Below are positions 1-9,879 of a stretch of DNA of 64,000 nucleotides, piece by piece (within the stretch, counting starts at the first letter, position 1; every line of letters starts with the position of its first letter). This DNA comes from Symbiodinium natans. Its lineage: Eukaryota; Sar; Dinophyceae; Suessiales; Symbiodiniaceae. Below the pieces are notes generated by a model, which did not search any database, had not been told where the DNA came from, and saw only the letters and a list, made by a program, of their open reading frames with translations. The stretch spans positions 656,001 through 720,000 of the forward strand of contig CAJNDS010002812.1 of NCBI GenBank assembly GCA_905221605.1. The letters are read 5' to 3'. The position numbers and the translations under genes are program-made.

Positions 1-107
1 CCGGCTCCCCTTTGCCTTCCTGTGTGCGGCGGCCGCCTCAGTCTAGGCACCATTCAGGGGCTTCCGAGAACAGGAGAAACAGTGCTGGGAGTTCCTACAA
101 TAACGCC

Positions 108-108
<1 letters not shown>

Positions 109-140
<32 letters not shown>
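109..140. repeat. poly-C tract
   Basis: An uninterrupted run of about 32 C. Similar long C or G tracts recur through the window, for example at 2790, 13120, 16345, 18710, 44178, 45445, 48610, 54905 and 55630. Confidence 0.95.
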
Positions 141-199
141 ACACCTGACAGTCCCCGGTTTTCTACTGTAGGGCTCCAGGTTCCGACTGAGTCAAACCC

Positions 200-245
200 A
201 AACCCTAAACCCTAAACCCTAAACCCTAAACCCTAAACCCTAAAC
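200..245 (-). repeat. telomere-like block (CCCTAAA)
   Basis: About six CCCTAAA units. The last unit runs straight into CAG, so the block itself forms the probable 3' splice site of the PPR exon candidate that starts at 248. Confidence 0.95.
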
Positions 246-247
246 AG

Positions 248-330
248 CCTACTCGAGGTCGCCCTGGCTCGCCACTGCAATGGCACGCTTGAGGATGATC
301 AGCTGGAACTGTTTTGGAAGGCCGAAGATG
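248..330 (+). CDS. PPR exon candidate (second half-repeat)
   Basis: After the AG at 246-247 the + strand reads YSRSPWLATAMARLRM in phase 2. The Trp and the following small and hydrophobic residues fit helix B of a dinoflagellate PPR (consensus W-x-x-A-L-x-L-L). The 3' border is unclear and a poly-G run begins near 330. PPR proteins bind RNA in organelles; the role here is inferred from the motif only. Confidence 0.5.
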
Positions 331-730
331 GGGGGGGGGGGCATATGAAGCAGGGTATATATTACTGTTGTTGGTGAGTGTATATAAGGTTCCTTTTTAA
401 TATTGGTGAGTGTATATACTTGGTGGTCTTTTGGGGATACAAGAAATATATAAACCCTACTGCATATGATGCATGTAATACTACATATCATGCGCCTGGT
501 ATGTATATATTGTTTTCAATATACTAGTATTCTTCATTATTGTATGAGATCATTTTTCCACATCCACCCCTCCAGTTTAGGGCTCCGGGTCAAGGATTGC
601 AATAGGGGTTTAGGATTCAGGAATTCGGGGATCTCTGTCGGGGACACCCCCCCCCGCCCCCGCCACGCAGTTTGCTCCGCAATGAGTGGGCTTTTCCTTA
701 TTTACTCTTACCCCTTTGACTAGGGTAGAC
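331..730. other. non-coding stretch
   Basis: Poly-G at 330-341, then A/T-rich sequence with two similar 'ttggtgagtgtatat' direct repeats near 371 and 404, and a C-rich run near 645-660. No exon recognised. Confidence 0.5.
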
Positions 731-732
731 CC

Positions 733-897
733 ACTCCTACTCCTACCCCTACTCCTACTCCTACTCCTACTCCTACCCCTACTCCTTCTCCTACTCCTTC
801 TCCTACCCCTAGCCCTACTCCTACCCCTACTCCTTCTCCTACTCCTACTCCTACTCCTACCCCTACCCCTACTCCCACTCCTACTCCTAGCTCTACC
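733..897. repeat. CTCCTA/CCCCTA minisatellite
   Basis: Degenerate hexanucleotide array of CTCCTA, CCCCTA and CTTCTC units. It gives artificial Leu-rich, Arg/Ser-rich and Gly/Val-rich open frames, so the open frames here are not evidence of a gene. Confidence 0.9.
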
Positions 898-904
898 ATG
901 CCAG

Positions 905-995
905 GGCCACCGGGCCGTTGAGCCCCTTGCGGCAAAGCTCAACGCACAGCGACAGAGCGCCGCTTCGGCCAAGGAGACCCAGGTGGCCGCCTCCA
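905..995 (+). CDS. exon candidate, unassigned
   Basis: Between the minisatellite and a G-strand telomere-like block, one frame reads [20 protein letters not shown]. Residue composition is protein-like and the position (exon then TTTAGGG block) matches the clearer exons, but no family is recognised and borders are not defined. Confidence 0.3.
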
Positions 996-1130
996 GGGTT
1001 TAGGGTTGAGGGTTTCGGGTTTCGGGTTTAGGATGGGTTTTGGGTTTTGGGTTTAGGGTTTAGGGTTTAGGGTTTAGGGTTTAGGGTTTAGGGTTTCGGG
1101 TTTAGGGTGTAGGGTGTAGGATGGGTTTAG
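996..1130 (+). repeat. telomere-like block (TTTAGGG)
   Basis: A run of TTTAGGG with variants such as TTTCGGG, TTTTGGG and TGTAGGG. Confidence 0.95.
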
Positions 1131-1179
1131 GGCTTGGGGTGTTAAATCTCTGCGTGCCCAAATCCCGATACACTTGGTA

Positions 1180-1270
1180 GCCCCGTGGTACCCTGTACCC
1201 TTAGTGTTTGAAATGTATTCCGGATTCCACCCCAAAAAAGGGTACCCTTATAATGCGGTTACTGGGCTAC
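1180..1270. mobile_element. possible degenerate F3/F7-like TIR element
   Basis: 'acttggtagcccc' at the left is roughly mirrored by 'ggttactgggctactaaagt' at the right, with 'aaaaaagggtaccc' internally, as in the F3 copies at 23.9 and 29.8 kb. Degenerate; no clear target duplication. Confidence 0.4.
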
Positions 1271-1395
1271 TAAAGTACCTTGGCACCGAAAGTAGCAGAC
1301 TTGTCGGAGCCCCAATATGGAAGGTATGCGCCGTTGTTATGGGAAGTCTGGGGTTCTCATGGTCAGGTTACTTTTTGAGCGTTCCTAACCCTGCA

Positions 1396-1449
1396 CCCTA
1401 AACCCTAAACCCTAAACCCTAAACCCTAAACCCTAAACCCTAAACCCTC
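1396..1449 (-). repeat. telomere-like block (CCCTAAA)
   Basis: About seven near-perfect CCCTAAA units. The 270 bases that follow show no recognised exon. Confidence 0.95.
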
Positions 1450-1756
1450 AAGCGAATGTAAGTTGAGACTTGTGACATCCTGAGCCAGCGAGCACGAGAC
1501 CCTAAAAACTACACGATTTTACAAGCACAGCCCGCTGTACAAAATGTCATGCAACCTAGGTTGTACATGTTTTTTACAGTTCCGGGTTTCTTCTTGTTCC
1601 ACATCTTCCAACTAGAGGGGCTCAAGCCTACGCTCAAATTCGGCATGCAGAAGCCCGGGCTCGACACAGGGCTGTAGGAAGATGTGCGCTCCGTCACAGC
1701 TGCTTCGCGCAAACTCATCGGTAAGGGTTTAGGGTTTAAGGGGATGCCAGTCCCCT

Positions 1757-1866
1757 AGACCCTAAACCCTCAACCCTCAACCCTCAACCCTAAATACCCT
1801 AAACCATAAATACCCTAAACCCTAAATACCCTAAACCCTAAATACCCTAAACCCTAAACCCTAAAC
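1757..1866 (-). repeat. telomere-like block with CCCTAAATA variants
   Basis: CCCTAAA and CCCTCAA units followed by a 14-bp higher-order variant, 'taccctaaaccctaaa', repeated four times. This indicates local tandem amplification of a mutated telomeric unit. Confidence 0.9.
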
Positions 1867-1912
1867 TCACAGGGTTCAGGTTTAGGGTTCATAGCGTTGG
1901 CCAGGCACCTCC

Positions 1913-1975
1913 CAGGCTGATCAACCCCAAGCAGATCAAGTCCTCGCCCGACCAGAAGCTGATCCCAGGCTGCGC
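1913..1975 (+). CDS. exon candidate, unassigned
   Basis: Follows a plausible acceptor 'acctcccag' and lies between repeat blocks. One frame reads RLINPKQIKSSPDQKLIPGC. It is not PPR-like and no family is recognised. Confidence 0.3.
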
Positions 1976-2185
1976 CCTAAACCCTTTAAACCCTTTAAAC
2001 CCTTTCTAAACCCTTTCTAAACCCTTTTTAACCCTTTAAACCTTTTTAAGCCCTTTAAGCCATTTTTAAACCCTTTAAACCCTTTTTAACCCTGTTTAAC
2101 CCGTTAAACCCTTTTAAACCCTTTTAAACCCTTTAAACCCTTTAGAGCCTTTAAACCGTTTAAACCCTAAACCCTAAACCTAAAC
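1975..2185 (-). repeat. CCCTTTAAA-type degenerate telomeric array
   Basis: About 20 units of CCCTTTAAA, CCCTTTTAAA and CCCTTTCTAAA, a divergent relative of CCCTAAA. Confidence 0.85.
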
Positions 2186-2212
2186 CCCTGAATCCTGAGC
2201 CTCCCTAGTTCT

Positions 2213-2338
2213 TAGTCGGGAATGAGGGAATTAGGGCCCTAAATGTAAATATATATATATATATATATTTATTTCTTTATTTATTTATTTATTTATATAC
2301 CCTTTAAGGGATCGGCCCTCATTCCCTACCAAGAACCA
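2213..2338. mobile_element. F6 TIR element containing AT microsatellites
   Basis: Left end 'gtcgggaatgagggaattagggccc' mirrors right end 'ggccctcattccctaccaag'. The middle holds (TA)n and (TTTA)n. Related copies lie near 6145, 32152 and 57334. Confidence 0.7.
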
Positions 2339-2787
2339 GCCAGGAGCCCTAGCTACCTGGGACCCTGTTTTCCTACAGATTTATGGGTTCTCCCTTCTAA
2401 GTAAGGGGTGAGACGAGTCCCAGTAAACCCTGAGCCCTGAGCTCGAAACCGTGACCCTAAGACACAACGCTGAGCGTATGTACCGCCCATAGCCTGCACA
2501 ACTAAGCCAGAGTTTTCTTGGAGATGTCTGGAAGCCCGGAACTGGATCAGAACATGCGGTTCGGACCCCCCTTCTTGAAGTACTTCAATACTACGGGCCC
2601 TCATCTTTAGGCTCCCCGAAAGGCAACAGAAGGGGTTTAGGGTTTAGGGTTGAGGGTTTAGGGTGCGTTCCTACCTTCAGTTGCTCTCCTCGTCTTGATC
2701 TGCCCCTTTGCATGTTGAAGTCTGTTGATCAGCTGGCGAAAACATGCTCAACAAAACCGGCCTTTCTACCAACGGGATCCCCAAGCT

Positions 2788-2909
2788 CTTCCCCCCCCCC
2801 CCCCCCCCCCCCCCCCCGGCCTCGTTTAGGGTTTAATTAGGGTTTAGGGTTTAGGGTTTAGGGTTTAGGGTTTAGGGTTTAGGGTTTAGGGTTTAGGGTT
2901 TAGGGTTTA
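2788..2909. repeat. poly-C tract plus telomere-like TTTAGGG block
   Basis: A poly-C run of about 27 is followed by some eleven TTTAGGG units. Confidence 0.95.
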
Positions 2910-2913
2910 GGGG

Positions 2914-2985
2914 GCGTCAGGCCGACTTCTTCCGGCTGCCAAAAAAAGAAGCAAGTGCTCTGGAGGGGCAACTCGTAGCTGATAG
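2914..2985 (+). CDS. exon candidate, unassigned
   Basis: After 'gggcgtcag' one frame reads ADFFRLPKKEASALEGQLVA and stays open until a TAG inside the next TIR element. It looks protein-like but is not PPR and has no recognised family. Confidence 0.3.
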
Positions 2986-2987
2986 AG

Positions 2988-3118
2988 AACCTGATTCTAT
3001 AGGGGGATAGGATTAGGGGGACCCTTGGGGAAATAGACCCTCTGAATAAGGTCCCTTGTTAAGAGAGCCAGAAGAGGGTTAAGAAGGGGTTCCCGTTTAA
3101 AGGTCCCCCTTATCCCAC
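2988..3118. mobile_element. F5 TIR element
   Basis: Left 'tagggggataggattagggggaccctt' and right 'aaaggtcccccttatccca' are inverted. An inverted-orientation relative is at 33,675-33,790, where the internal parts 'gagggtcta', 'ggacctgattgagag' and 'caactctcttctgg' align in reverse complement. Confidence 0.65.
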
Positions 3119-3177
3119 CTGTCAATCTGCCCCAGATGCCATAGTGCCGCCATGGAAACATCTAAACCCTGAGCCTT

Positions 3178-3271
3178 TACCTAAAGGCTCTAATGTAGTT
3201 CCTTTTTGGGTTAGTTAAATGGATTTTAGTATACTACCCGAAAAAGGTACTACATAGGAGCCTTTGGGTAA
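3178..3271. mobile_element. F2 TIR element
   Basis: Ends 'tacctaaaggctctaatgta' and 'ctacataggagcctttgggta' are inverted copies, with 'ctttttgggttagttaaa' inside. Other F2 copies: 16819, 18187, 23441, 34231, 40513, 50354, 53775 (weak) and 58270. Confidence 0.85.
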
Positions 3272-3403
3272 ACGCCACCGACCCTACACGCCAAAGTCTG
3301 AAGACTTCACGGGCAGGAGAGAAGTGGGAGCTCATTAACTTCCTTCCGCACGTCTTCCCAAACTTTCTTGGCCTTGCAGAGGACAAGCTTGCACCCTACA
3401 CCG

Positions 3404-3530
3404 TGGGATGTTCCCCCTCATGCTAACAGTCCTTACTAGGGATTATCACAGGGGCTAAACCCTAAACCCTAAACCCTAAACCCTAAACCCTAAACCCCCA
3501 GTTAAGGGCTGTTAAGGGGAGAACATCCCA
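3404..3530. mobile_element. F1 TIR element with telomeric repeats inserted in its middle
   Basis: Left 'tgggatgttccccctcatgc' and right 'gggctgttaaggggagaaca' plus 'tccca' are the F1 inverted ends. Between them, about six CCCTAAA units (3455-3499) replace or interrupt the usual core. F1 copies without the insert are about 95-100 bp. Confidence 0.85.
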
Positions 3531-4029
3531 ACCTACACCCGAAGCTCCACACAAAATACCCTTAAGCCCTCTGGCAGACCAATACCCCGGTTCGCGAATA
3601 CAGAGTTCTGAATACGAAGAACATCTATCATCTATCCCTAAGCCCAAAACCCTAGACCCTAAACCCTAAACCCTAAATTAACGCTGTTCGGCTCTCTGGG
3701 TTGCTGTGTGTAGCTTCTTAAACCCGCAGTCCTACACCAGCGGCTTGTTCATTCGTTGCGTGTGTGGAACGCCTCCCAGGCACGAGTACACGACCCCCAA
3801 AAGTGCAGGTCTGCCGCCCAAGTAGAAGTCATTGGGCACAAGACTTCTTAGGGCCCTTGTGGCCTGCTCCTTTGCATCGCCAGTGCACCGGGATGCCGTT
3901 CCGCCTGTGTTGTTGCTGTCACTTGCTGCTGTAGGGCGATACTCCCGCCTACACCCCAGAAGCACCAAACCCCCTAAAACCTCAAACCCCGAACCCCTCT
4001 CCCTAAACCCTCAAGATCAAGCCACATGG

Positions 4030-4110
4030 GATGTACCCTAAACCCTAAACCCTACACCCTAAACCCTAAACCCTCCATGTGGTCCTCGACCCTAGGGTTT
4101 AGGGTACATC
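4030..4110. repeat. opposed telomere-like blocks
   Basis: CCCTAAA units at 4035-4075, then TTTAGGG at 4093-4105 with about 20 bp between. 'catgtggatgtaccctaaa' and its reverse flank them, so this is a small palindrome ('atgggatgtaccctaaacc' against 'ggtttagggtacatcc'). Confidence 0.75.
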
Positions 4111-5395
4111 CGACAGCCCTCGAACTGCCACAGGCCCCAAGCCCTTCGCACCTCCAAAAAAGCCAAATCCTAAGCTCTACTTGAACGCTCCTGGGTCGGC
4201 ATACCTAGGGTTCTAAGTACCCTAAACAAGGTTACCCGGTTATAGTTACAGCTAGGTACAGCTACTGATAACTACCCATGAACCTCCAAGTAAAGTCCCC
4301 AGAGATCCGAGAGCCATGCAAGCTGCCCCCTGCTCGGGGCACGGGGCCGACGACGAGGCCTGCTTCGGGATTGAGGGTGTTTAGGTTTCAGAGGCACAAC
4401 TTGAAGTTTCCTGGGTACATATAAGTAAGTAGGGTTTGATGTACCTGAAGTATTGTTAGTATACCCGCACTCAACATCCAGAAATTGTTTCGCGGCCCGC
4501 TTTGCAACGCCAAGCGCACAGGGGTGAGGGAGCAACACCGCACGCCCTGAAACCTTAGGGTTTAGGTTTTTGGGGTTTGGGGTCTAATGCCCTGGCGCCC
4601 CAAAAGCCCAGAAGCCCTGAAACCCCAAGCCCCAGCCACTTGGACCAAAGCTCTGGATGGATACCCCGGTTGAACCCATACCCAGTAGTGCCTAGGGTTT
4701 AGGGTTACAGGGTTTTGGGGATCTAATTGCGGGGGGATGGGGGGGATGGATTGTGTATAGGGTTATCAAAGGTTTCCCCCTGTATTTGGAGATACCCATA
4801 TACATCCGAGAGACCCTGAACCCTCAAAGGCCAAAATCCTAAACCTAAAACTCAAAAATCCTCAACCCTCTGCCACGAAAGCTGGATCGAGTGAGGAAAG
4901 CCTGCTGAGCACATCGCGGCCGCACGCCATGGCGTCGCCATGCCTGGGTACCTAGGACCCAGCCTACTTGAAGTTTCATTTCTGCACCTTGATCTACGGC
5001 TATCCTTCTGGCCATACTCGTACGCACCAGCCTGCTCGAGGCCGTAGGATGTAGGCGATATTAGGTGAGGGTTTGCGATGTAGCGAGTGCAGATCGTACC
5101 TTCTTGCCTTCTTGCTGAGGTTTTCTATCATACCTGAGTTCTCTAAATTAGCGGCCCTTTTTTGGGTACCCGAAATACCTGAACAGGGGCTGTCTTATCG
5201 TGAGGACCCCAAAAGGGGCCATATTTTGCAAAAGTGCCGACATATATTGTTCCTGGATCTAGCTTTCAGGGACGAGGGTGTTAAGTGTTCAACCCTAAGC
5301 TAAACACCAGTCCCTGATACCTCGTGTATTGTTGAGGTGGAGGGTTGGTGCCATGCTTTGCTTGCTTGCGACTTTGCAATCTACATACCATCATG
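4110..5395. other. non-coding stretch, scattered degenerate repeats
   Basis: Isolated CCCTAAA-like words and a degenerate relative of the 45.9 kb fold-back element ('ccatgaacctccaag' near 4278). I see no exon I would defend; the open frames are short and compositionally random. Confidence 0.4.
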
Positions 5396-5396
5396 A

Positions 5397-5482
5397 GGGT
5401 TAGGGTTTAGGGTTTAGGGTTTAGGGTTTAGGGTTTAGGGTTTAGGGTTTAGGGTTTAGGGTTTAGGGTTTAGGGTTTAGGG
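5397..5482 (+). repeat. telomere-like block (TTTAGGG)
   Basis: About twelve perfect units. Confidence 0.97.
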
Positions 5483-5871
5483 CGTGAGCCACTGCCAATA
5501 CTCACCAATCCAGCCTGTCGAATTTGTTCTTGCCAAACCCGAAGGCTTGCGCCTCCGAGGTTTGACCTTGCCCGAGTGCCTGGTGTTTAGGGTTCATTTA
5601 GGGTTTAGGGTTTCGTGAACAGAATACTACAGATGCAGCATCGGGGTAATGCCTTTCGGCTAGGGGTCAGGCTCACAGGGCAAAGCTCTAGAAAAAAAGA
5701 ATGGGATGTCCGAAACCTGGAACAAGGAAATCTACTGTCTAGAGGTCCATGACGACCCTGAACCCTAAACTCCTAAGCCCTTACTAAACCCTAATCCTAG
5801 ACCCTAAACCCTAAGCTCTAAACCCTATATACCCTAAGCCCTGTACCCTAAACCGGGAGCCCTCTTCCCAG

Positions 5872-5955
5872 GGTGGCGGAGGCCACAGGGCAGCTGCCTC
5901 CTGCATCCCGGCACGCGCGGCCACGCCGCTCCCTGGTCACGCAGGCGCAGTCCTT
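5872..5955 (+). CDS. exon candidate between opposed telomere-like blocks
   Basis: GC-rich island after a good acceptor 'ccctcttcccag'. It is preceded by CCCTAAA-like sequence (5757-5855) and followed by a TTTAGGG block (5989), the layout of the clearer PPR exons. Frames read AAASCIPARAATPL or WRRPQGSCLLHPG; neither is decisive, so the reading frame is not assigned. Confidence 0.35.
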
Positions 5956-5987
5956 GGCGTAGTATAGTGGCCTGAAAAAATTGAATA

Positions 5988-6232
5988 GGGTTTAGGGTTT
6001 AGGGTTTAGGGTTTAGGGTTTAGGGCTAGTGGGGCCAAAAATCATTAGAACAGGGTTTTGGGGACGATTACAGTATAAGTATAAAGGGACCCTAAGGGAA
6101 TACTATTAGTATTTTTCCCAACCCTATATTATTTGGCGATCAAGAGTAGGGAATGAGGGATGAGGGTCCTGTATACTCCATAGAAGGTATGTATAATCTA
6201 GGGCCCGAATTCCATCATTCTATTACCCTTAC
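5988..6232. mobile_element. TTTAGGG block, then F4 and F6 elements side by side
   Basis: Five TTTAGGG units (5989-6025). They are followed by an F4 element in reverse orientation (about 6027-6131: 'ggggccaaaaatcattaga' to 'accctatatt'), then an F6-like element (6145-6232: 'agggaatgagggatgaggg'). Confidence 0.65.
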
Positions 6233-6555
6233 AAGGAAGAATCTTTTGTGTTTTTCTTGGGTGGTTCTTAAGCCAAGTTTGATGCAAGGTTGGTGATGAC
6301 AGAGGCAGCCAAAGCTCAACATGGCCTACGTGCAACCTGGGGCCCTAAACTACCAAACCCCTAAACCCGCCTTAGACCTGCAACCCCGAAACCGCCAACC
6401 CTATAACGTCAAACTCCGACATCATCAAATTTCCCAAACCCTAAGCCCTAAACCCTAAACCCTAGCCAAAATAGGAAACCCTAAGCCCTAAACAAGCCCA
6501 AGCCCTTGCAAAGAGCCTACATGGATGCCCAAAGGCCCCAAAACCCTGGTGGCAG

Positions 6556-6610
6556 GCCGGCTCTGGATCCTGGCGGCGGTTGCTGATCGAGCTGTGGCTG
6601 CTTGGCTGCT
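6556..6610 (+). CDS. PPR exon candidate
   Basis: After 'ctggtggcag' the + strand reads RLWILAAVADRAVAAWLL in phase 2. C-strand repeats lie upstream (6440-6495) and a G-strand block starts within about 10 bp downstream. Helix-like residues and the Trp fit a weak PPR half-motif. Confidence 0.4.
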
Positions 6611-6718
6611 TGGGTTTAGGGTTTAGGGTTTAGGGTTTAGGGTTTAGGGTTTAGGGTTTAGGGTTTAGGGTTTAGGGCTCAGGGCTTAGGGCTTAGGGCT
6701 TCGGGCTTAGGGTTTAGA
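6609..6718 (+). repeat. telomere-like block (TTTAGGG)
   Basis: About ten perfect units, then GCTTAGGG variants. Confidence 0.95.
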
Positions 6719-6820
6719 TGCGGTCGCTAGGGCGTGTGCAAGGCCTAGGAAGGATGCCAAGTACATAGTACCTCGGTTCTTTGGTTTGCTTAGGCTGGGA
6801 ATCGTGGCGGACGCAAGACT

Positions 6821-6915
6821 AGGCAGGCCCCTTGGAGATTTCGTATTTTCCCTTATTGCGTTTAAGAGGATCATATTCAGGAACATTCTTTTGGAGGGTT
6901 CGAAGTGCCATCCAA
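6821..6915. mobile_element. F7 element
   Basis: 'ggccccttggagatttcgta...cccttattgcgtttaagagg' then 'atcatattcaggaacattct' and 'gccatcc'. Copies at 8558, 26226 and 30503 share the same order of words. Confidence 0.75.
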
Positions 6916-7399
6916 GAAGGTGACTTTCGCAAGTCAAATGGAGCCGCTAGGTGCAGATGCACGGGCTTGCGATGAAGGGTCCACACATTCAATAATGCTT
7001 CTTCTAAAGCCCTAAACTCTCTACTCTAAATTCTGATGACCTGAAGACCCCCGAAGCTGCCACTTCCGCTGCCGGAACCCTACACCGTGCAGATGCTAAA
7101 CCTGCAAACGACGAAACCCTAGAACCCGAATATGTCGAACCAAGGTCAACAGGTCAACAGTTGTGAGTTCTGTAGTGCACTACAGAGGCGTACAACTTGA
7201 GAGATGGAAGCAGATGCCCAGGAATCTTTTTTTGGGTGTGCAGGTCGACATCCGTACTACATTTGGAGCAGAAGCCCTAAACTCCCTCCTCTGGGTACTT
7301 AGTATCTCTAAACCCTAAACCCTAAACCCTAAACCCTAAACCCGAATTTCCAGCAACCCTAAACCTTATTCTGAGTACCGAATTCTCTGGAGCTCCCAG

Positions 7400-7489
7400 G
7401 GACGGAAGAGCTGTCGCACCCGATGTGGGGCAATTTCGTCGGAATGCTGCCATGGCCGCCTGCAGGTGGCCCTCATTTTGCACGGGCTG
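7400..7489 (+). CDS. PPR exon (full half-repeat pair)
   Basis: Between acceptor 'gagctcccag' and a GT donor at 7490, a 90-bp phase-0 island encodes GRKSCRTRCGAISSECCHGR then LQVALILHGL. 'AISSE' plus a hydrophobic residue six later and 'LQVALIL' match the PPR helix A/B spacing, with Glu for the usual Cys and Leu for Trp. CCCTAAA units (7309-7343) lie upstream and a TTTAGGG block starts about 12 bp downstream. Confidence 0.6.
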
Positions 7490-7499
7490 GTGTAGAGTC

Positions 7500-7790
7500 T
7501 TGGGTTTAGGGTTTAAGGGTTTAAGGTTAGGGTTTTGGGTGTAGGGTTCTAGGTGTTTAGGGGTTAAGGGGTTTAGGGGTTAAGCGGTTTTAGGTTTAGG
7601 GTTTTGGGTTTAGGATCTGGGGTCTGGGGTTGAGGTGTTAGGATTTACGGCCTCGCACCCCCTACTCCTCTTGATACGGGTTCCGGAGCCCGCAAATCCT
7701 AATAGGGCATGGCATCATCGAGGATACTTGGTTTAGGGTTTAGGGTTTAGGGTTTAGGGTTTAGGGTTTAGGGTTTAGGGTTTAGGGGTT
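7500..7790 (+). repeat. two telomere-like TTTAGGG blocks
   Basis: A degenerate block at 7500-7640 (TTTAAGGG, TTTTGGG, GTTAAGG) and a clean block at 7732-7787. Confidence 0.9.
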
Positions 7791-8267
7791 CTGGGAGGGT
7801 TCATAATTGTTTAGCATGGCCAGGCGTTGTCGGGCTTCAACTAGTGTTTTGAAGGATGGGTTGCGGGTCTTGGATTTTGTTTTCCATGAAACATCTTGCT
7901 TCTTGTCTGCGAGGGCAAGTGGATACAGAACATGAATATATCTTTAACATATGCACACCACATATGGAGCATTTCACCAAAGATGTATGCACCCTATCTG
8001 AAATTCCGGCCGGGTGATTGAAGATCTCGTAGGCTTCTATGCGTCCTGCTTCTTCGGAGGAAAGCCTCTCGGTGGCCCCACGCGCTGTGTCTTCTGAGCG
8101 CCCCGCCGTCCGCGGACGTGGTTAGCCTTTCGGAACCGCAAAAAAACTGTTGGACTCAAAAAACTGTTGAACTCTCGAACTGGCAGTTCGAGTGTTGAAT
8201 ATCTACTATTTGCTAGAGAACCCTCAATATATACAAGATAACAATCTCCATATTTTCCGTACAAGGA

Positions 8268-8345
8268 ATATATATATATATATTTTTTATTTATTATTAT
8301 TTTTTTTTTTTTGGGGGGGGGGGGGGGGGTGGGGGTTCTTAAGCA
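8268..8345. repeat. TA microsatellite, poly-T and poly-G, ending in a shared tail
   Basis: (TA)n, then T12 and G18, then 'ggttcttaagcaattagtag'. The tail recurs near 16490 ('ttgaagcaaatagtagt') and 59390 ('acttaagcaatgggtggtag'), also after T or G runs, so it belongs to an eighth dispersed element family. Confidence 0.7.
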
Positions 8346-8557
8346 ATTAGTAGTTGTGGTTTTGGACGATTCTGCTTCTGGGTTTGTGTGGCAGTGCTGT
8401 ACACTGTACACCAACTGAATGCCCCGAGTCATCGATGCCCTTGCAAGGCCTACAAGGGGATCTTGAAAGTAGGCTTGAGGGATTTTGTGCTTTGCTCCAC
8501 ATTTCTGAGAAGCAGCCAACTCTTTCTTACTTGTCCAGGCTTCCAAGTACTCTTAAC

Positions 8558-8653
8558 TCGGTAGGCCCTTGGGACGTTTTAGCTTTTCCCTTATTGGGTT
8601 TAAGAGGATCATATTCAGGAATATTTATCAGAAGGTTTTTAACGGCCATCCTA
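8558..8653. mobile_element. F7 element
   Basis: 'tcggtaggcccttgggacgt' to 'ggccatccta', with the internal 'gggtttaagaggatcatatt'. It lies about 40 bp upstream of a PPR exon. Confidence 0.8.
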
Positions 8654-8690
8654 ACTAACGAAGAACCCTCAACTCTGAACCCACTCCAAG

Positions 8691-8781
8691 GCTGCAACAC
8701 CGCCATCATTGCCTGCAACTCCCCAGCACGCTGGACACTCGCCATTGGTCTCCTTCAAGAAGTTGAGGCTGGGATGTCCTG
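8691..8781 (+). CDS. PPR exon (complete AISAC...W...LL motif)
   Basis: Between acceptor 'cactccaag' and donor 'gtacag', phase 2, the + strand encodes CNTAIIACNSPARWTLAIGL then LQEVEAGMS. The Cys-to-Trp spacing of six residues and 'WTLAIGLLQE' are the dinoflagellate PPR signature. An open frame continues upstream to 8354, but that part includes an F7 element and is probably not coding. The donor is followed immediately by TTTAGGG repeats. Confidence 0.8.
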
Positions 8782-8782
8782 G

Positions 8783-8850
8783 TACAGGGTTTGGGGTTTA
8801 GGGTTTAGGGTTTAGAGTTTAGGGTTCAACGTTTAGGGTTTAGGGATGCC
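8783..8850 (+). repeat. telomere-like block at intron 5' end
   Basis: 'gtacagggtttggggtttag' begins the intron: the GT donor of the preceding PPR exon is followed by TTTAGGG units within four bases. Confidence 0.9.
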
Positions 8851-9200
8851 CCGGAGTACCCTATAACACTCCGTTTGGAGTACTTTTGCACAGTTTTTTT
8901 TTTTGGGGGGGGGGGTTCGGATTGCTCATCGACAGAAACCCTGTTAAATCTCGAACCGCACCCTTCTTCACAAGCTAGCTCGGTTACCGGGCAGCCGAGA
9001 GCCCAAATCAGTTCAAGCCAGAGTGCTTGGAGCTTGTGGCTTCGAACCCGAAAGCTCAGCCGACCATCCAACACAATTTCTGGAAGGGCGCCCGCACCCT
9101 AAACCCTAAAGTGTTTCAATCAGGGCAAGATGGATCGATGGCAGAGTGCTTTGGGCAGTTTCAGCCTTGGCCCTTCTACTCCTTCAACCAAGTGGGTTAC

Positions 9201-9323
9201 TATAGGTAGTCGGAATAATTGCTAGTATTATTCCCGTATAGGGACCCTTTGTAGTCATAATTACCATAATAACCCCCAAAACTTAAAACCTTATTCTATA
9301 TTTCTTTTCAGGCCCCTACATTA
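9201..9323. mobile_element. F4 TIR element
   Basis: Left 'tataggtagtcggaataatt' and right 'caggcccctacatta' form the short inverted ends seen at 13175, 24786, 29902 and 43774. Confidence 0.75.
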
Positions 9324-9584
9324 AATTAACCCCTTTGTGCCAGGCTGAAAGTACACATGTTGCAGAACCATCCCCAGATCCAACCCTGACACAGGACTGG
9401 GGTGTAGGATGCCCCAAGGGCATGTGGCCGAACAATTGCCGGCCCGAAGAAGCAAGCGGGTGAGATTGAGGTCTCGTTCATGTTAGCCATCAGAGGTAGG
9501 ATGGAGCAAAATCAGCCTTGCCAGTTTTATCCCACCTTCCCCCCCTCCCCCCATCCCCTCGCCCCCTCTCCCCATCCACTTGCC

Positions 9585-9671
9585 CCCGCCCCCGCTCGCC
9601 CCCCCGCCCCCGCTCGCCCCCCCGCCCCCGCTCGCCCCCCCGCCCCCGCTCGCCCCCCCCCCCCCCCCCCC
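9585..9671. repeat. 16-bp GC-rich minisatellite and C tract
   Basis: Four copies of 'gcccccgctcgccccc' then a C run. A long polypyrimidine stretch (9720-9790) follows. Confidence 0.9.
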
Positions 9672-9813
9672 TTGCCCCTCATCCGTAAACCCGAAACCCC
9701 AAACCCCAAACCCAAACCCTGAACCCTGAACCTGAACCCTGCCTCTCTGACCTCCTCCTCCCTTCCCACCGCCCTTTTTCTACCTTCACCTTTCGGAGGT
9801 CATCGGACTGCAG

Positions 9814-9870
9814 CTCGATGCCGCTTGGGAGGGAAACGTTAAGGGCCCAGGATTTGGCGCCTCACCAAAG
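9814..9870 (+). CDS. exon candidate, uncertain
   Basis: A long pyrimidine-rich stretch leads to acceptor 'ggactgcag', followed by LDAAWEGNVKGPGFGA in phase 0. The Trp placement is PPR-like but the rest is not decisive. Confidence 0.3.
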
Positions 9871-9879
9871 GAATCGTCC

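Noticed and set aside
610-1003. Long Arg/Ser-rich (minus) and Leu-rich (plus) open frames
   Set aside because: They are translations of the CTCCTA minisatellite.
8037-8546. 169-codon minus-strand open frame
   Set aside because: It crosses the TA, poly-T and poly-G tract and has no family signature.
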